Origin: Labilibaculum antarcticum | GTDB lineage: Bacteria; Bacteroidota; Bacteroidia; Bacteroidales; Marinifilaceae | Reading direction: 5' to 3' | Length of the DNA: 64,000 bases | Assembly: GCF_002356295.1 (NCBI RefSeq) | Contig: NZ_AP018042.1 | Span: forward strand, 3,380,361 to 3,444,360 | In this document: one piece after another, positions 17,268 to 25,303 of the stretch | Layout: each line of letters starts with the position of its first letter | Numbering within the stretch: the first letter of the stretch is position 1 | The notes under the pieces: model-generated | Told to the model about the DNA's origin: nothing | The model's database searches: none | The model's input: only the letters and a program-made list of their open reading frames with translations | Program-made: the position numbers and the translations under genes

Positions 17268-17495
17268 ATGGCGAAATTTAAAGGAGCTATTGTTGTTGAT
17301 ACCGAAAAATGCAAGGGTTGTGGCATATGTGTTGCTGCTTGTCCTACAGGGGTTATCGATCTGGCAAGAGACGTAAATGGCAAAGGATATCATTATGCAT
17401 ACATGGCTAATCCAGATGCATGTATCGGTTGTTCAAGTTGCGGATTGGTTTGTCCTGATACCGTAATTACTGTTTACAGGGTAAAAGCAAGCTAG
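17268..17495 (+). CDS. korD: 2-oxoacid:ferredoxin oxidoreductase delta subunit (2[4Fe-4S])
   Basis: 75 residues from the ATG at 17268. I chose this start because MAKFKGAIVVDTEKCKGC begins as family members do; the ATG at 17196 would add 24 unrelated residues. Two 4Fe-4S motifs are seen: CKGCGICVAAC and CIGCSSCGLVC. It passes electrons from the catalytic subunits to ferredoxin. It is the first gene of a delta-alpha-beta-gamma operon; the alpha gene follows after 48 bp. Confidence 0.92.
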   Translation: MAKFKGAIVVDTEKCKGCGICVAACPTGVIDLARDVNGKGYHYAYMANPDACIGCSSCGLVCPDTVITVYRVKAS

Positions 17496-17543
17496 CACTA
17501 AGCTACGTTATTCTAAATCTGAAAATTTAATAAAATATTTGTA

Positions 17544-18629
17544 ATGGGAGACGTTCGTTTAATGAAAGGAAATGAGGTTATTGCTGAAGCAGCTATTCGT
17601 TGTGGATGTGATGGGTATTTTGGATATCCAATTACTCCTCAATCCGAAATTATGGAAACCCTAATGATCCGCAAGCCCTGGGAAAGTACAGGTATGGTGG
17701 TTCTGCAAGCTGAAAGTGAAATTGCTGCTATCAATATGGTGTATGGTGGAGCTTCTTGTGGAAAAAAAGTAATGACATCTTCATCAAGTCCCGGAATTAG
17801 TTTGAAAGTTGAAGGGATCACTTATTTGGCTGGTGCTGAATTGCCTGCATTAATTGTGAATGTGGTACGAGGAGGACCAGGATTGGGAACAATTCAACCT
17901 GCTCAGTCCGATTATTTTCAGGCTGTAAAAGGTGGTGGACATGGTGATTATAAATTAATTGTATTAGCTCCAGCTTCAGTTCAGGAAATGAACGATTTTG
18001 TTGAACTGTCATTTGAGCTTGCTTTTAAATATTTGAATCCTGCAATGATTCTATCAGATGGTGTTATTGGCCAGATGATGGAAAAAGTTGAATTGTCAGA
18101 ATTCAAACCACGTTGGACAGATGAGGAAATTAAGAAAATTTCGGGTACATGGGCAACAACAGGAAAAACTCCTGATCGCGATCGTAATATTTCTACTTCT
18201 TTGGATTTAGATTCTGCAAAACAAGAAATATTTAATCACAAGTTGCAGGCGAAATATCGTGCAATGGAAGAGAATGATGTAAGATTCGAAAAAATTGCAT
18301 GTGATGATGCTGAATATCTTTTCGTAGCTTATGGTTCTAGTGCTCGTATCTGTCAGAAAGCAGTAGAGCAAGCCCGTGAGAAAGGCATTAAAGTAGGTTT
18401 ATTACGTCCTATTACTCTTTTCCCTTATCCTGTTAAAGCTATTCAGGAAATGTTAGGTTCCGTTAAAGGTATTTTATCTGTAGAGATGAGTGCCGGACAA
18501 ATGGTGGAAGATGTTCGTCTTGCTGTAAATGGTAAGGTGCCGGTTGAGCATTTCGGTCGATATGGTGGAATTATTCCAACACCAGAGGAAGTAGTTGAAG
18601 CATTAGAACAAAAAATTTTAGGAAAATAA
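17544..18629 (+). CDS. korA: 2-oxoacid:ferredoxin oxidoreductase alpha subunit (KorA/VorB type)
   Basis: 361 residues carrying the pyrimidine-binding and C-terminal transketolase-like domains of the enzyme. MKGNEVIAEAAIRCGCDGYFGYPITPQSE is split here as MKGNEVIAEA and YFGYPITPQSEIME, typical of KorA/VorB. AESEIAAINMVYGGA contains the expected glutamate, and SSSSPGISLKVEG follows. It makes acyl-CoA, CO2 and reduced ferredoxin from a 2-oxoacid. Databases label similar proteins either 2-oxoglutarate or 3-methyl-2-oxobutanoate (branched-chain) oxidoreductase; sequence alone does not settle this. The beta gene follows after 3 bp. Confidence 0.92.
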   Translation: MGDVRLMKGNEVIAEAAIRCGCDGYFGYPITPQSEIMETLMIRKPWESTGMVVLQAESEIAAINMVYGGASCGKKVMTSSSSPGISLKVEGITYLAGAELPALIVNVVRGGPGLGTIQPAQSDYFQAVKGGGHGDYKLIVLAPASVQEMNDFVELSFELAFKYLNPAMILSDGVIGQMMEKVELSEFKPRWTDEEIKKISGTWATTGKTPDRDRNISTSLDLDSAKQEIFNHKLQAKYRAMEENDVRFEKIACDDAEYLFVAYGSSARICQKAVEQAREKGIKVGLLRPITLFPYPVKAIQEMLGSVKGILSVEMSAGQMVEDVRLAVNGKVPVEHFGRYGGIIPTPEEVVEALEQKILGK

Positions 18630-18632
18630 GTT

Positions 18633-19406
18633 ATGACAGCAACGACTGATATCAACAAAATAATTAGCAAAGAGAATCTGGTTTATGGTAAAACCAGCCT
18701 TCTTTTAGATAATGAAATGCATTACTGTCCTGGATGTACTCATGGAGTAATTCACAAGGTAATTGCTGAGGTGATTGATGAAATGGGGATTCAGGATAAA
18801 ACAATTGGTATTTCGCCTGTTGGATGTTCTGTCTTAGCATACAATTATCTTGATATTGACTGGCAACAAGCAGCTCATGGACGTGCTCCTGCACTTGCAA
18901 CAGCAACTGCTCGATTAATGCCTGAGAAATACGTATTTACTTATCAGGGAGATGGTGATTTAGCTTCTATTGGTTGTGCCGAAATTATGCACGCTTGTAA
19001 TAGAGGTGAAAATATTGTAGTCTTTTTCGTGAATAATGCAATTTATGGTATGACCGGTGGTCAAATGGCTCCTACTACTTTGGAAGGACAGGTTACTGCT
19101 ACTACTCCATACGGACGTGATTGTTCTACGACTGGATATCCAATGAGGATTACCGAAATACTTGCAATGTTGCCAGGTACACGTTTTGTGACCCGTCAAT
19201 CTGCTGAAACTCCTGGAGCGGTTCGTAAATTGAAAAAAGCGGTTCGTAAAGGTTTTGAAAATACCAGAGAGCATAAGGGGATTTCATTTATCGAAATTGT
19301 TGCAACATGTAGTTCTGGATGGAAATTGTCTCCAGTTAAATCAAACGAATGGATGAAGGAAAATATGTTTCCGTACTACCCATTGGGTACATTAAAGGAT
19401 AGATAA
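18633..19406 (+). CDS. korB: 2-oxoacid:ferredoxin oxidoreductase beta subunit (TPP-binding)
   Basis: 257 residues. It binds thiamine diphosphate through the GDGD...N motif: YQGDGDLASIGCAEIMHA followed by VVFFVNNAIYGMTGGQ. The HYCPGCTHG and GCSVLAYNYLD motifs near the N-terminus are characteristic of KorB. Normal length. It starts 3 bp after the alpha gene and is followed after 32 bp by the gamma gene, so translation is probably coupled. Confidence 0.94.
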   Translation: MTATTDINKIISKENLVYGKTSLLLDNEMHYCPGCTHGVIHKVIAEVIDEMGIQDKTIGISPVGCSVLAYNYLDIDWQQAAHGRAPALATATARLMPEKYVFTYQGDGDLASIGCAEIMHACNRGENIVVFFVNNAIYGMTGGQMAPTTLEGQVTATTPYGRDCSTTGYPMRITEILAMLPGTRFVTRQSAETPGAVRKLKKAVRKGFENTREHKGISFIEIVATCSSGWKLSPVKSNEWMKENMFPYYPLGTLKDR

Positions 19407-19438
19407 AAATCCATTTTAATCAATTAATCTGTAAAAAA

Positions 19439-19990
19439 ATGACTGAAGAAATTATAATTGCAGGATTTGGTGGTCAAGGTGTCCTTTCATTGGGTAAAAT
19501 TCTTTGCTACTCTGCTATCATGCAAAATCAGGAAGTATCGTGGATGCCATCTTATGGACCTGAAATGCGTGGAGGTACAGCTAATGTAACTGTTATATTA
19601 AGTGACGATCGTATTAGTTCACCAGTATTGAAAAGTTTCGATACTGCGATTATCCTTAACCAGCAATCAATGGATAAATTTGTAAATGAGGTTAAGCCAG
19701 GTGGAACTTTGATATATGATCCAAATGGTATTGTTCATCATCCAGAGAGAAAAGATATTAATATTTATAGAATTCCTGGTGCTGCGCTTGCAGCTGAATT
19801 GGGAAATCCTCAAACATTCAATATGATTATTATGGGAGCTTTTCTTAAAGTGAAGCCTATCGTATTATTAGAGAATGTTAAGAAAGGACTTGAAAAATCG
19901 TTACCTGAACGTCATCATAAGCTAATTCCTTTAAATATTGAAGCAATTCAAAAAGGCAGTAGTAATGTTGAGACAGTTCATGTTTTGTAA
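19439..19990 (+). CDS. korC: 2-oxoacid:ferredoxin oxidoreductase gamma subunit
   Basis: 183 residues of the gamma domain family. It opens with IIIAGFGGQGVLSLGKIL, continues with SWMPSYGPEMRGGTANVTV and later FNMIIMGAFL, all hallmarks. It is the last gene of the korDABC operon and a strong terminator follows. Splitting the enzyme into four polypeptides is the usual arrangement in strict anaerobes and Bacteroidales. Confidence 0.93.
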   Translation: MTEEIIIAGFGGQGVLSLGKILCYSAIMQNQEVSWMPSYGPEMRGGTANVTVILSDDRISSPVLKSFDTAIILNQQSMDKFVNEVKPGGTLIYDPNGIVHHPERKDINIYRIPGAALAAELGNPQTFNMIIMGAFLKVKPIVLLENVKKGLEKSLPERHHKLIPLNIEAIQKGSSNVETVHVL

Positions 19991-20024
19991 GAGACAGCAC
20001 AACAATCCTAATATAAGGTTTAGC

Positions 20025-20060
20025 AAAAGGGGAATTCCATACGGGATTCCCCTTTTATTT
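20025..20060 (+). terminator. Terminator of korDABC
   Basis: AAAAGGGGAAT pairs with ATTCCCCTTTT around a 10-nt loop, 35 bp after the korC stop. The rest of the gap to 20318 is AT-rich and holds nothing else I can support. Confidence 0.9.
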
Positions 20061-20318
20061 GTGATGAATAATTGATGAGAAAGCAGATGCGAATGTGAAA
20101 GCTATTGTAATATAAGTTTTGATATCAGTGTTTTGCTAATTAAAATTTGTTTTTGTTTTTATTCATTTGAATGTGTTGAACGGTCATTTTTATCCATTGA
20201 TCGTTCGTGGATTGTGTTTATCCAATAAAGTTGATGGTTAGCATAAAATTATTTAATATTGTTTAACGATTTTTTTGACGTAAAATCAATTTTTATGTAT
20301 CACGTATAATTTTATTAA

Positions 20319-21644
20319 ATGATGAGTAAAAGACTACTAATGCTGTCTTTGTTAGTAATATTTGTACTAACAAGTGGCTTTTCTCAAACGGGGAAAATAG
20401 AATTTGAAGAGTATGATTTGGATAATGGCTTGCATGTAATACTTCAGCAAGATCAAACAACTCCTAATATTGTTGTTTCTGTTATGTATCATGTCGGATC
20501 AAAAAATGAAAATCCGGAAATGACTGGGTTTGCACACTTTTTTGAACATTTAATGTTCGAAGGAACTGATAATATTCCTCGTCACCAGTACGATAAATAT
20601 GTTTCGAGAGCAGGAGGTGTGTTAAATGCGAATACTTCTTCTGATAGAACATACTATTATGAGAAGCTACCATCTAATCAATTGGCTTTAGGTCTTTGGT
20701 TAGAGTCGGAAAGAATGATGCACGCTAAAGTTGAGGCGATTGGAATTAAGACGCAAAAAGGTGTAGTGATTCAAGAGAAGAAGCAGAGTTATGACAATCG
20801 TCCGTATGGAAGAATTTTGCCTGAAACAATGAAACGAGCATATGTGAAGCATCCATACCGATGGATAACTATTGGTGATGAGAAGCATATTGAAAATGCA
20901 AAAGATGAGGATTTCTTAAATTTTTACAAGGAATTTTATGTGCCGAACAACGCAGTTTTAACTATTTGTGGTGATTTTAAATCCGAAGAGGCTAAAAAAT
21001 TAGTGAACGATTATTTTACTGAAATTCCTAAAGGAACAAAAGAGATTTATCGTCCAAGTATTGTTGAGCCTGTTAAAACTGCTGAAGTAAGAGATACTGT
21101 TTATGACAATATTCAATTGCCTGCCGTAATTCAAGCATATCACATTCCAGCTGTAGGTACTTCCGATTTTTATGCCGTTGATATGTTGTCCAAGTTAATG
21201 ACAGATGGTAAGAGTTCTCGTTTGTATAAAACTTTGGTTGATGAAAAGCAATTGGCATTACAAATGATGGCTTTCCCAATGCCAAATGAAGATCCAGGCC
21301 TAACTTTGGCATTTGGTATTCCTAATATGGGAGTTGATTTGAAGGTTCTTGAAAAAGAAATGGACACACAGTTTGCTACGGTTCGTGAAGAATTGATTTC
21401 TGATAGTGAATTTCAGAAGTTGAGAAATAAAATAGAGAATGAATTGGTGAGTTCTAATGCTACAATCGAAATGCGTGCTTCAAATTTAGCAACAGCATAT
21501 ACATATTATAAAGATGCTGGAAGAGTGAATGAAGAGCTCGAGAAATACTTTTCCGTAACAAAAGAGGATATCAGAGATGTTGCACAAAAATATTTTGTAT
21601 CAAAAAATAGAGTAGTTCTTTATTACATGCCAAAGCAAAATTAG
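20319..21644 (+). CDS. M16 zinc peptidase, catalytic partner
   Basis: 441 residues. An N-terminal signal (RLLMLSLLVIFVLTSGFSQ) exports it to the periplasm. The inverted zinc motif HxxEH is intact at H73, E76 and H77 (HFFEHLMFEG), and the third ligand Glu lies about 75 residues later in LWLESERM. The second M16 domain carries the RLYKTLVDEKQLA segment. The downstream gene encodes an M16 protein without the zinc motif, 66 bp away, so the two probably form an active/inactive heterodimer. Peptide substrates are unknown. The exact start is either of two adjacent ATGs. Confidence 0.92.
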   Translation: MMSKRLLMLSLLVIFVLTSGFSQTGKIEFEEYDLDNGLHVILQQDQTTPNIVVSVMYHVGSKNENPEMTGFAHFFEHLMFEGTDNIPRHQYDKYVSRAGGVLNANTSSDRTYYYEKLPSNQLALGLWLESERMMHAKVEAIGIKTQKGVVIQEKKQSYDNRPYGRILPETMKRAYVKHPYRWITIGDEKHIENAKDEDFLNFYKEFYVPNNAVLTICGDFKSEEAKKLVNDYFTEIPKGTKEIYRPSIVEPVKTAEVRDTVYDNIQLPAVIQAYHIPAVGTSDFYAVDMLSKLMTDGKSSRLYKTLVDEKQLALQMMAFPMPNEDPGLTLAFGIPNMGVDLKVLEKEMDTQFATVREELISDSEFQKLRNKIENELVSSNATIEMRASNLATAYTYYKDAGRVNEELEKYFSVTKEDIRDVAQKYFVSKNRVVLYYMPKQN

Positions 21645-21710
21645 TAATATCATGAATATGGGTTTTAGTTGAAAAATCCAACTGTTCTAAAATTGAAAAA
21701 AAAGAAAATA

Positions 21711-23774
21711 ATGAAAAATATATATAGATTATCCGCACTGTTTATCGCAGTTTGTTTCGTGATATCGGCAAGTGCTCAAGTGGATCGAACAAAGGCTCCG
21801 GCAGCGGGTCCTGCTCCAAAAATTCAGATTGGAGACTACGATAGCTTTACTTTAAAAAATGGATTGAAAGTATTAGTGGTAGAGAACCATAAGCTTCCTA
21901 AAGTTGAATTTGCACTTTCTTTATTAATCGACCCAATTGTAGAGGGAGAAAAAGTGGGTTATACTTCATTTGTAGGAGATTTAATGGATAGGGGTACAGC
22001 GAATCGTACAGCTAATCAAATTTCTGAAGAAATTGATTTTATAGGTGCCAAGTTGGGAGCACGATCCGATGGAGTAGAAGCTGGTGGTTTATCAAGATAT
22101 AAGGAGCAAATTCTTGAATTAATGGCCGACGTAACTTTACATCCGACTTTCCCTCAAGATGAATTTGATAAGATTGTAAAACAAACCTTATCCGGTCTTG
22201 AAGCAAATAAGACAGATCCGAAGTCTACTTCAAGAAATGTAAGAAATAAAGTAGTATATGGTGAAAATCATCCTTATGGAGAAGTGTTGACAGAAACTTC
22301 GGTTAACAATGTAACTGTTGAAGATTGTAAGAAATATCATGCGACTTATTTTAAGCCAAATGTTGCTTTAATGGCAATTGTAGGTGATATCACAACTAAA
22401 GAAGCTAAGAAATTAGTGAAAAAATACTTTGGTGAGTGGGAGCAGGGAGTAGTGCCAACTCATAAATATGACATGCCTGCTAAAATAGAAGGAAAGAGAG
22501 TTGTTTTAGCAAATAAGGATGCTGCTCCTCAATCATTAGTGCAAATTATTAACTGGATCGATTTGAAAAAAGGTGATCCTGATGTAATTCCAGCATCTGT
22601 TATGAATTCGATGTTGGGACGTGGATTTTTGGGATTATTGAATAGAAATCTTCGTGAAGACAAAGCATATACTTATGGCGCTTATTCAGGACTTTCGTCA
22701 GATAAGTTAGTGGGGCAGTTTTTTGCAGGTTCGGAAGTCAAAGCTACTGTTACAGATAGTGCATTGATTGAAATCGCTTACGAAATGAATTTTATTCGCA
22801 ATCAGAAGCTAACTCAGGATCACTTGGATATGACCAAAGCAACTATGGCTGGTGATTTTGCAAGATCGTTAGAGGCTCCTTCAACCATTGCTGATTTTGC
22901 CATGGCTATTGAGCGTTACAACTTGCCTGCAGATTATTATGCAACTTATCTTGAAAAACTAGATAAAGTAACATTGGAAGATGTTCAGGCAATGGCGAAG
23001 AAGTATGTTGATCCTAATAATGCTGTTTATTTGGTAGTTGGGGATAAAAAATACATGAGTTGTTTGGCCAAACTAAGTTCAACGAACACAGTAGAAGAGT
23101 ACGATTATAAAGGTGATCTTGTAAAACAAGATCCTAATGCCATACCTAAAGGTTTAACTTGTAAGACGGTAATTGATAGTTATGTAACTGCTGTTGGTGG
23201 TCGTGAGAAATGGTCTGCCGTAAAAGATCTTGCAATTAAAGGTGAAATGAAAATGGGGCCAATGAGTGTGAATGTTGAATCAGCTTTTAAAAATAATGAA
23301 AAGTATAGCCTTAAAATGACCATGAATGGTCAGGTAGTGCAAGCAATTTCGTATAATGGAACTTCAGCTAAGGTTATTGCCATGGGTAAAGAGAAGCAAG
23401 CGGATGAGGCTGAGTTGAGCAAATATAAAATTCAAGCTCAAATGTGTCCTGAGTTAAATATGCAAGAACTTGGTTATGAAATGGAAATTGTTGGTGCTGA
23501 GGTTATTCAGGGTGAGAAAGCTTATAAACTTGAAATTACAGATGCTGATGGAGTGTCGAGATATGACTTCTTTTCAGTTGATTCGGGCCTTAAGCTAAAA
23601 ACAATAATGCAGCAAAATGGAATAAGTATTGTAATGCTTTACAAAGAATACAAAGAAGTGGAAGGTATAAAATATCCTTACTTAACGGTTACCAAAATGG
23701 GACCACAGGAAATGCCTCTAACAATTACCGAATTATTGGTAAACAAAGGTGTGGATGATTCTGTTTTTAATTAG
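21711..23774 (+). CDS. M16 peptidase-like protein, non-catalytic partner with C-terminal lipoprotein-sorting-like domain
   Basis: 687 residues from the ATG at 21711, which places the signal peptide (NIYRLSALFIAVCFVISASAQ) first; upstream in-frame TTG codons are unlikely starts. Two M16 domains span about 35-465. Where the first should read HxxEH it has SFVGDLMDRGTANR, so it cannot bind zinc the usual way. LGRGFLGLLNRNLREDKAYTY keeps the R/Y pair used by partner subunits for substrate. From about residue 480 comes an extra domain (SYVTAVGGREKWSAVKDL and later strands), similar to the LolA-like / outer membrane lipoprotein-sorting fold found fused to such peptidases in Bacteroidota. Follows the catalytic gene. 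Confidence 0.88.
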   Translation: MKNIYRLSALFIAVCFVISASAQVDRTKAPAAGPAPKIQIGDYDSFTLKNGLKVLVVENHKLPKVEFALSLLIDPIVEGEKVGYTSFVGDLMDRGTANRTANQISEEIDFIGAKLGARSDGVEAGGLSRYKEQILELMADVTLHPTFPQDEFDKIVKQTLSGLEANKTDPKSTSRNVRNKVVYGENHPYGEVLTETSVNNVTVEDCKKYHATYFKPNVALMAIVGDITTKEAKKLVKKYFGEWEQGVVPTHKYDMPAKIEGKRVVLANKDAAPQSLVQIINWIDLKKGDPDVIPASVMNSMLGRGFLGLLNRNLREDKAYTYGAYSGLSSDKLVGQFFAGSEVKATVTDSALIEIAYEMNFIRNQKLTQDHLDMTKATMAGDFARSLEAPSTIADFAMAIERYNLPADYYATYLEKLDKVTLEDVQAMAKKYVDPNNAVYLVVGDKKYMSCLAKLSSTNTVEEYDYKGDLVKQDPNAIPKGLTCKTVIDSYVTAVGGREKWSAVKDLAIKGEMKMGPMSVNVESAFKNNEKYSLKMTMNGQVVQAISYNGTSAKVIAMGKEKQADEAELSKYKIQAQMCPELNMQELGYEMEIVGAEVIQGEKAYKLEITDADGVSRYDFFSVDSGLKLKTIMQQNGISIVMLYKEYKEVEGIKYPYLTVTKMGPQEMPLTITELLVNKGVDDSVFN

Positions 23775-23798
23775 AATGAATTAAAGACTTAAATATAG

Positions 23799-23826
23799 AA
23801 AAGGCTGCAATTTGTAGCCTTTTCTT
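23799..23826 (+). terminator. Terminator of the M16 pair
   Basis: AAAAGGCTGCAA pairs with TTGTAGCCTTTT (G-T at one position), 24 bp after the stop. Confidence 0.85.
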
Positions 23827-23885
23827 ATGGAAATTCAAGTATAAACGTTATTCTTTTTGAAAGATAAATATTAATTATAAAACCC

Positions 23886-23915
23886 TTTGTGATTTAAATT
23901 TAATATCTATCTTTG
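23886..23915 (+). promoter_or_regulatory. Promoter of the gene-free RNA unit
   Basis: TTTG at 23886-23889 and TATCTTTG at 23908-23915 are separated by 18 bp, a good match to the Bacteroidota -33 TTTG / -7 TAnnTTTG promoter. Transcription should begin near 23920. Confidence 0.65.
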
Positions 23916-23917
23916 CA

Positions 23918-24056
23918 CTCCGATTCGGGAGTGCAGTGGTTAGGCATAGTGATCGAATCGGAATTTCCTTATGAATATATATGGTTTTAGGGTTAAAACT
24001 TCGTATTGGAAATCATTTTGGGTTAGAGAAAAGGCTGGTGGGGACCAGCCTTTTTT
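23918..24056 (+). ncRNA. Candidate structured small RNA (about 135 nt)
   Basis: No protein is encoded, yet the stretch has its own promoter and a strong terminator (GGCTGGT-GGGG-ACCAGCC then T6 at 24051-24056). Between them lie three structures. GCACTCC/GGAGTGC (23915-23934) competes with CCGATTCG/CGAATCGG (23920-23927 with 23954-23961). A long interrupted hairpin is nested as ATTTCC/GGAAAT (23963-23968, 24008-24013), TATGAA/TTCGTA (23970-23975, 24000-24005) and GTTTTA/TAAAAC (23984-23989, 23994-23999). It resembles no tRNA, tmRNA or SRP RNA. A long rod with internal loops is also the shape of 6S RNAs, but I cannot assign a family. Confidence 0.6.
24029..24056 (+). terminator. Terminator of the candidate small RNA
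   Basis: AAAAGGCTGGT and ACCAGCCTTTTTT pair with a GGGG loop. It ends directly before the stop codon of the convergent nadD gene and may serve both strands. Confidence 0.85.
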
Positions 24057-24059
24057 ATT

Positions 24060-24638
24060 TTATAGTTTCTCGTAAAAGTGCATTTCTTTTAGATAGTTGT
24101 AAGCTTTCTCGGGCATGAAGTAGGGAATGTCTTTTTTCTCTTTTATGGCTTTTCTGATAAAGCTTGAGGAGATTTCTATTAAAGGAGCATTTACAATGTA
24201 AATATTGCCATCCATAGTAATCGATTCACTTTCAAAATTAGGTCGTGGATAGACAAATAAAGCATGATTTTGTAGAATTAATTCATGATTCTTCCACTTT
24301 GAAAAGCTTTTTAGATTATCCGATCCTACGATTAGAGAAAACTGATGAGATGGGTTTTTTTCTTTTAAATAGGTAAGGGTATCAATCGTAAAAGAAGGTT
24401 GGGGCATTCCAAATTCAACATTAGATGCCTTGAAATGGGGATAGCGGTCAATTGCCTGATTTACCAATTGCAGCCGATGATAATCGGCTAAGAGACTGTT
24501 CTTGTTCTTGAAAGGATTGTGTGGACTAACTACAAACCAAATTTGTTCTAAATCGGTGTATTCTGCCATGTAGTTCGCAATAGCGAGATGGCCGATATGA
24601 ATTGGATTAAACGATCCGAAAAATAGTCCTATTCTCAT
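24060..24638 (-). CDS. nadD: Nicotinate-nucleotide adenylyltransferase
   Basis: 192 residues. It adenylates nicotinate mononucleotide in NAD synthesis. The nucleotidyltransferase signature GLFFGSFNPIHIGHL contains the HxGH-type motif, VVSPHNPFK follows, and the C-terminal ISSSFIRKAI motif is intact. Normal length. It is the last gene of a minus-strand group with gmk (16 bp upstream) and yicC, an order often conserved in Bacteroidota. Confidence 0.95.
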   Translation of the reverse strand: MRIGLFFGSFNPIHIGHLAIANYMAEYTDLEQIWFVVSPHNPFKNKNSLLADYHRLQLVNQAIDRYPHFKASNVEFGMPQPSFTIDTLTYLKEKNPSHQFSLIVGSDNLKSFSKWKNHELILQNHALFVYPRPNFESESITMDGNIYIVNAPLIEISSSFIRKAIKEKKDIPYFMPEKAYNYLKEMHFYEKL

Positions 24639-24654
24639 CCGATTGGGTCTTGTG

Positions 24655-25221
24655 TTATTGGTTTAGAAAATTGATTAGTGTAACTTCTGCTTCTGCAAAA
24701 GCATCTTCCAGCTTATCGTTAACAATTACTTTATCAAATTGATCTGAGAAAGCTAATTCAAATTTAAACTTTTCAACTCGTTTGGCAATTACTTCCTGCG
24801 AATCAGTATTTCTATTGCGCAATCTGTTCTCCAGCTCTTTTATTGATGGAGGCTGAATAAAAATAGCCAAAGCGTCCTCTTTATAAAATTTCTTGATATT
24901 TGTACCGCCAACAACATCAACATCAAATATTACATTGTCGCCTTCTTCTCTAATCTTTTCAACTTCACTTTTAAGCGTACCATAAAAGCAACCTTCATAT
25001 ACCTCTTCCCATTCAAGGAATTCATCGTTGTCAATTTTCGCTTTGAATTCTTCAGCAGACATAAAATGATAGTCTTTACCATCAATTTCATGGGTTCTTT
25101 TTGTTCTGCTTGTCGCAGAAACGGAGAATTTTAACTTGAAATCCTGCTTTAACAGATGTTGAACTATTGTCGTTTTCCCAGATCCACTTGGAGCAGAAAA
25201 TATGAATAATTTCCCCGGCAT
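24655..25221 (-). CDS. gmk: Guanylate kinase
   Basis: 188 residues. It phosphorylates GMP to GDP. The P-loop APSGSGKTT sits at about 9-17, followed by SATSRTKR and the GMP-binding GKDYHFMSAEEF and EWEEVYEGCFYGT segments. Standard length. Co-transcribed with yicC upstream and nadD downstream. Confidence 0.96.
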   Translation of the reverse strand: MPGKLFIFSAPSGSGKTTIVQHLLKQDFKLKFSVSATSRTKRTHEIDGKDYHFMSAEEFKAKIDNDEFLEWEEVYEGCFYGTLKSEVEKIREEGDNVIFDVDVVGGTNIKKFYKEDALAIFIQPPSIKELENRLRNRNTDSQEVIAKRVEKFKFELAFSDQFDKVIVNDKLEDAFAEAEVTLINFLNQ

Positions 25222-25303
25222 TTGATATTGTGTTATTGAGGTTAGTATTATAAAAAAGCGCAGAGTGACTAACCCTACGCTAAAATATGATTTATTGTAA
25301 TAA

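Noticed and set aside
23915-23961. tRNA or tmRNA at the gene-free unit
   Set aside because: No acceptor/T-arm pattern, no CCA or GTTC-type loop, and the helices do not form a cloverleaf.
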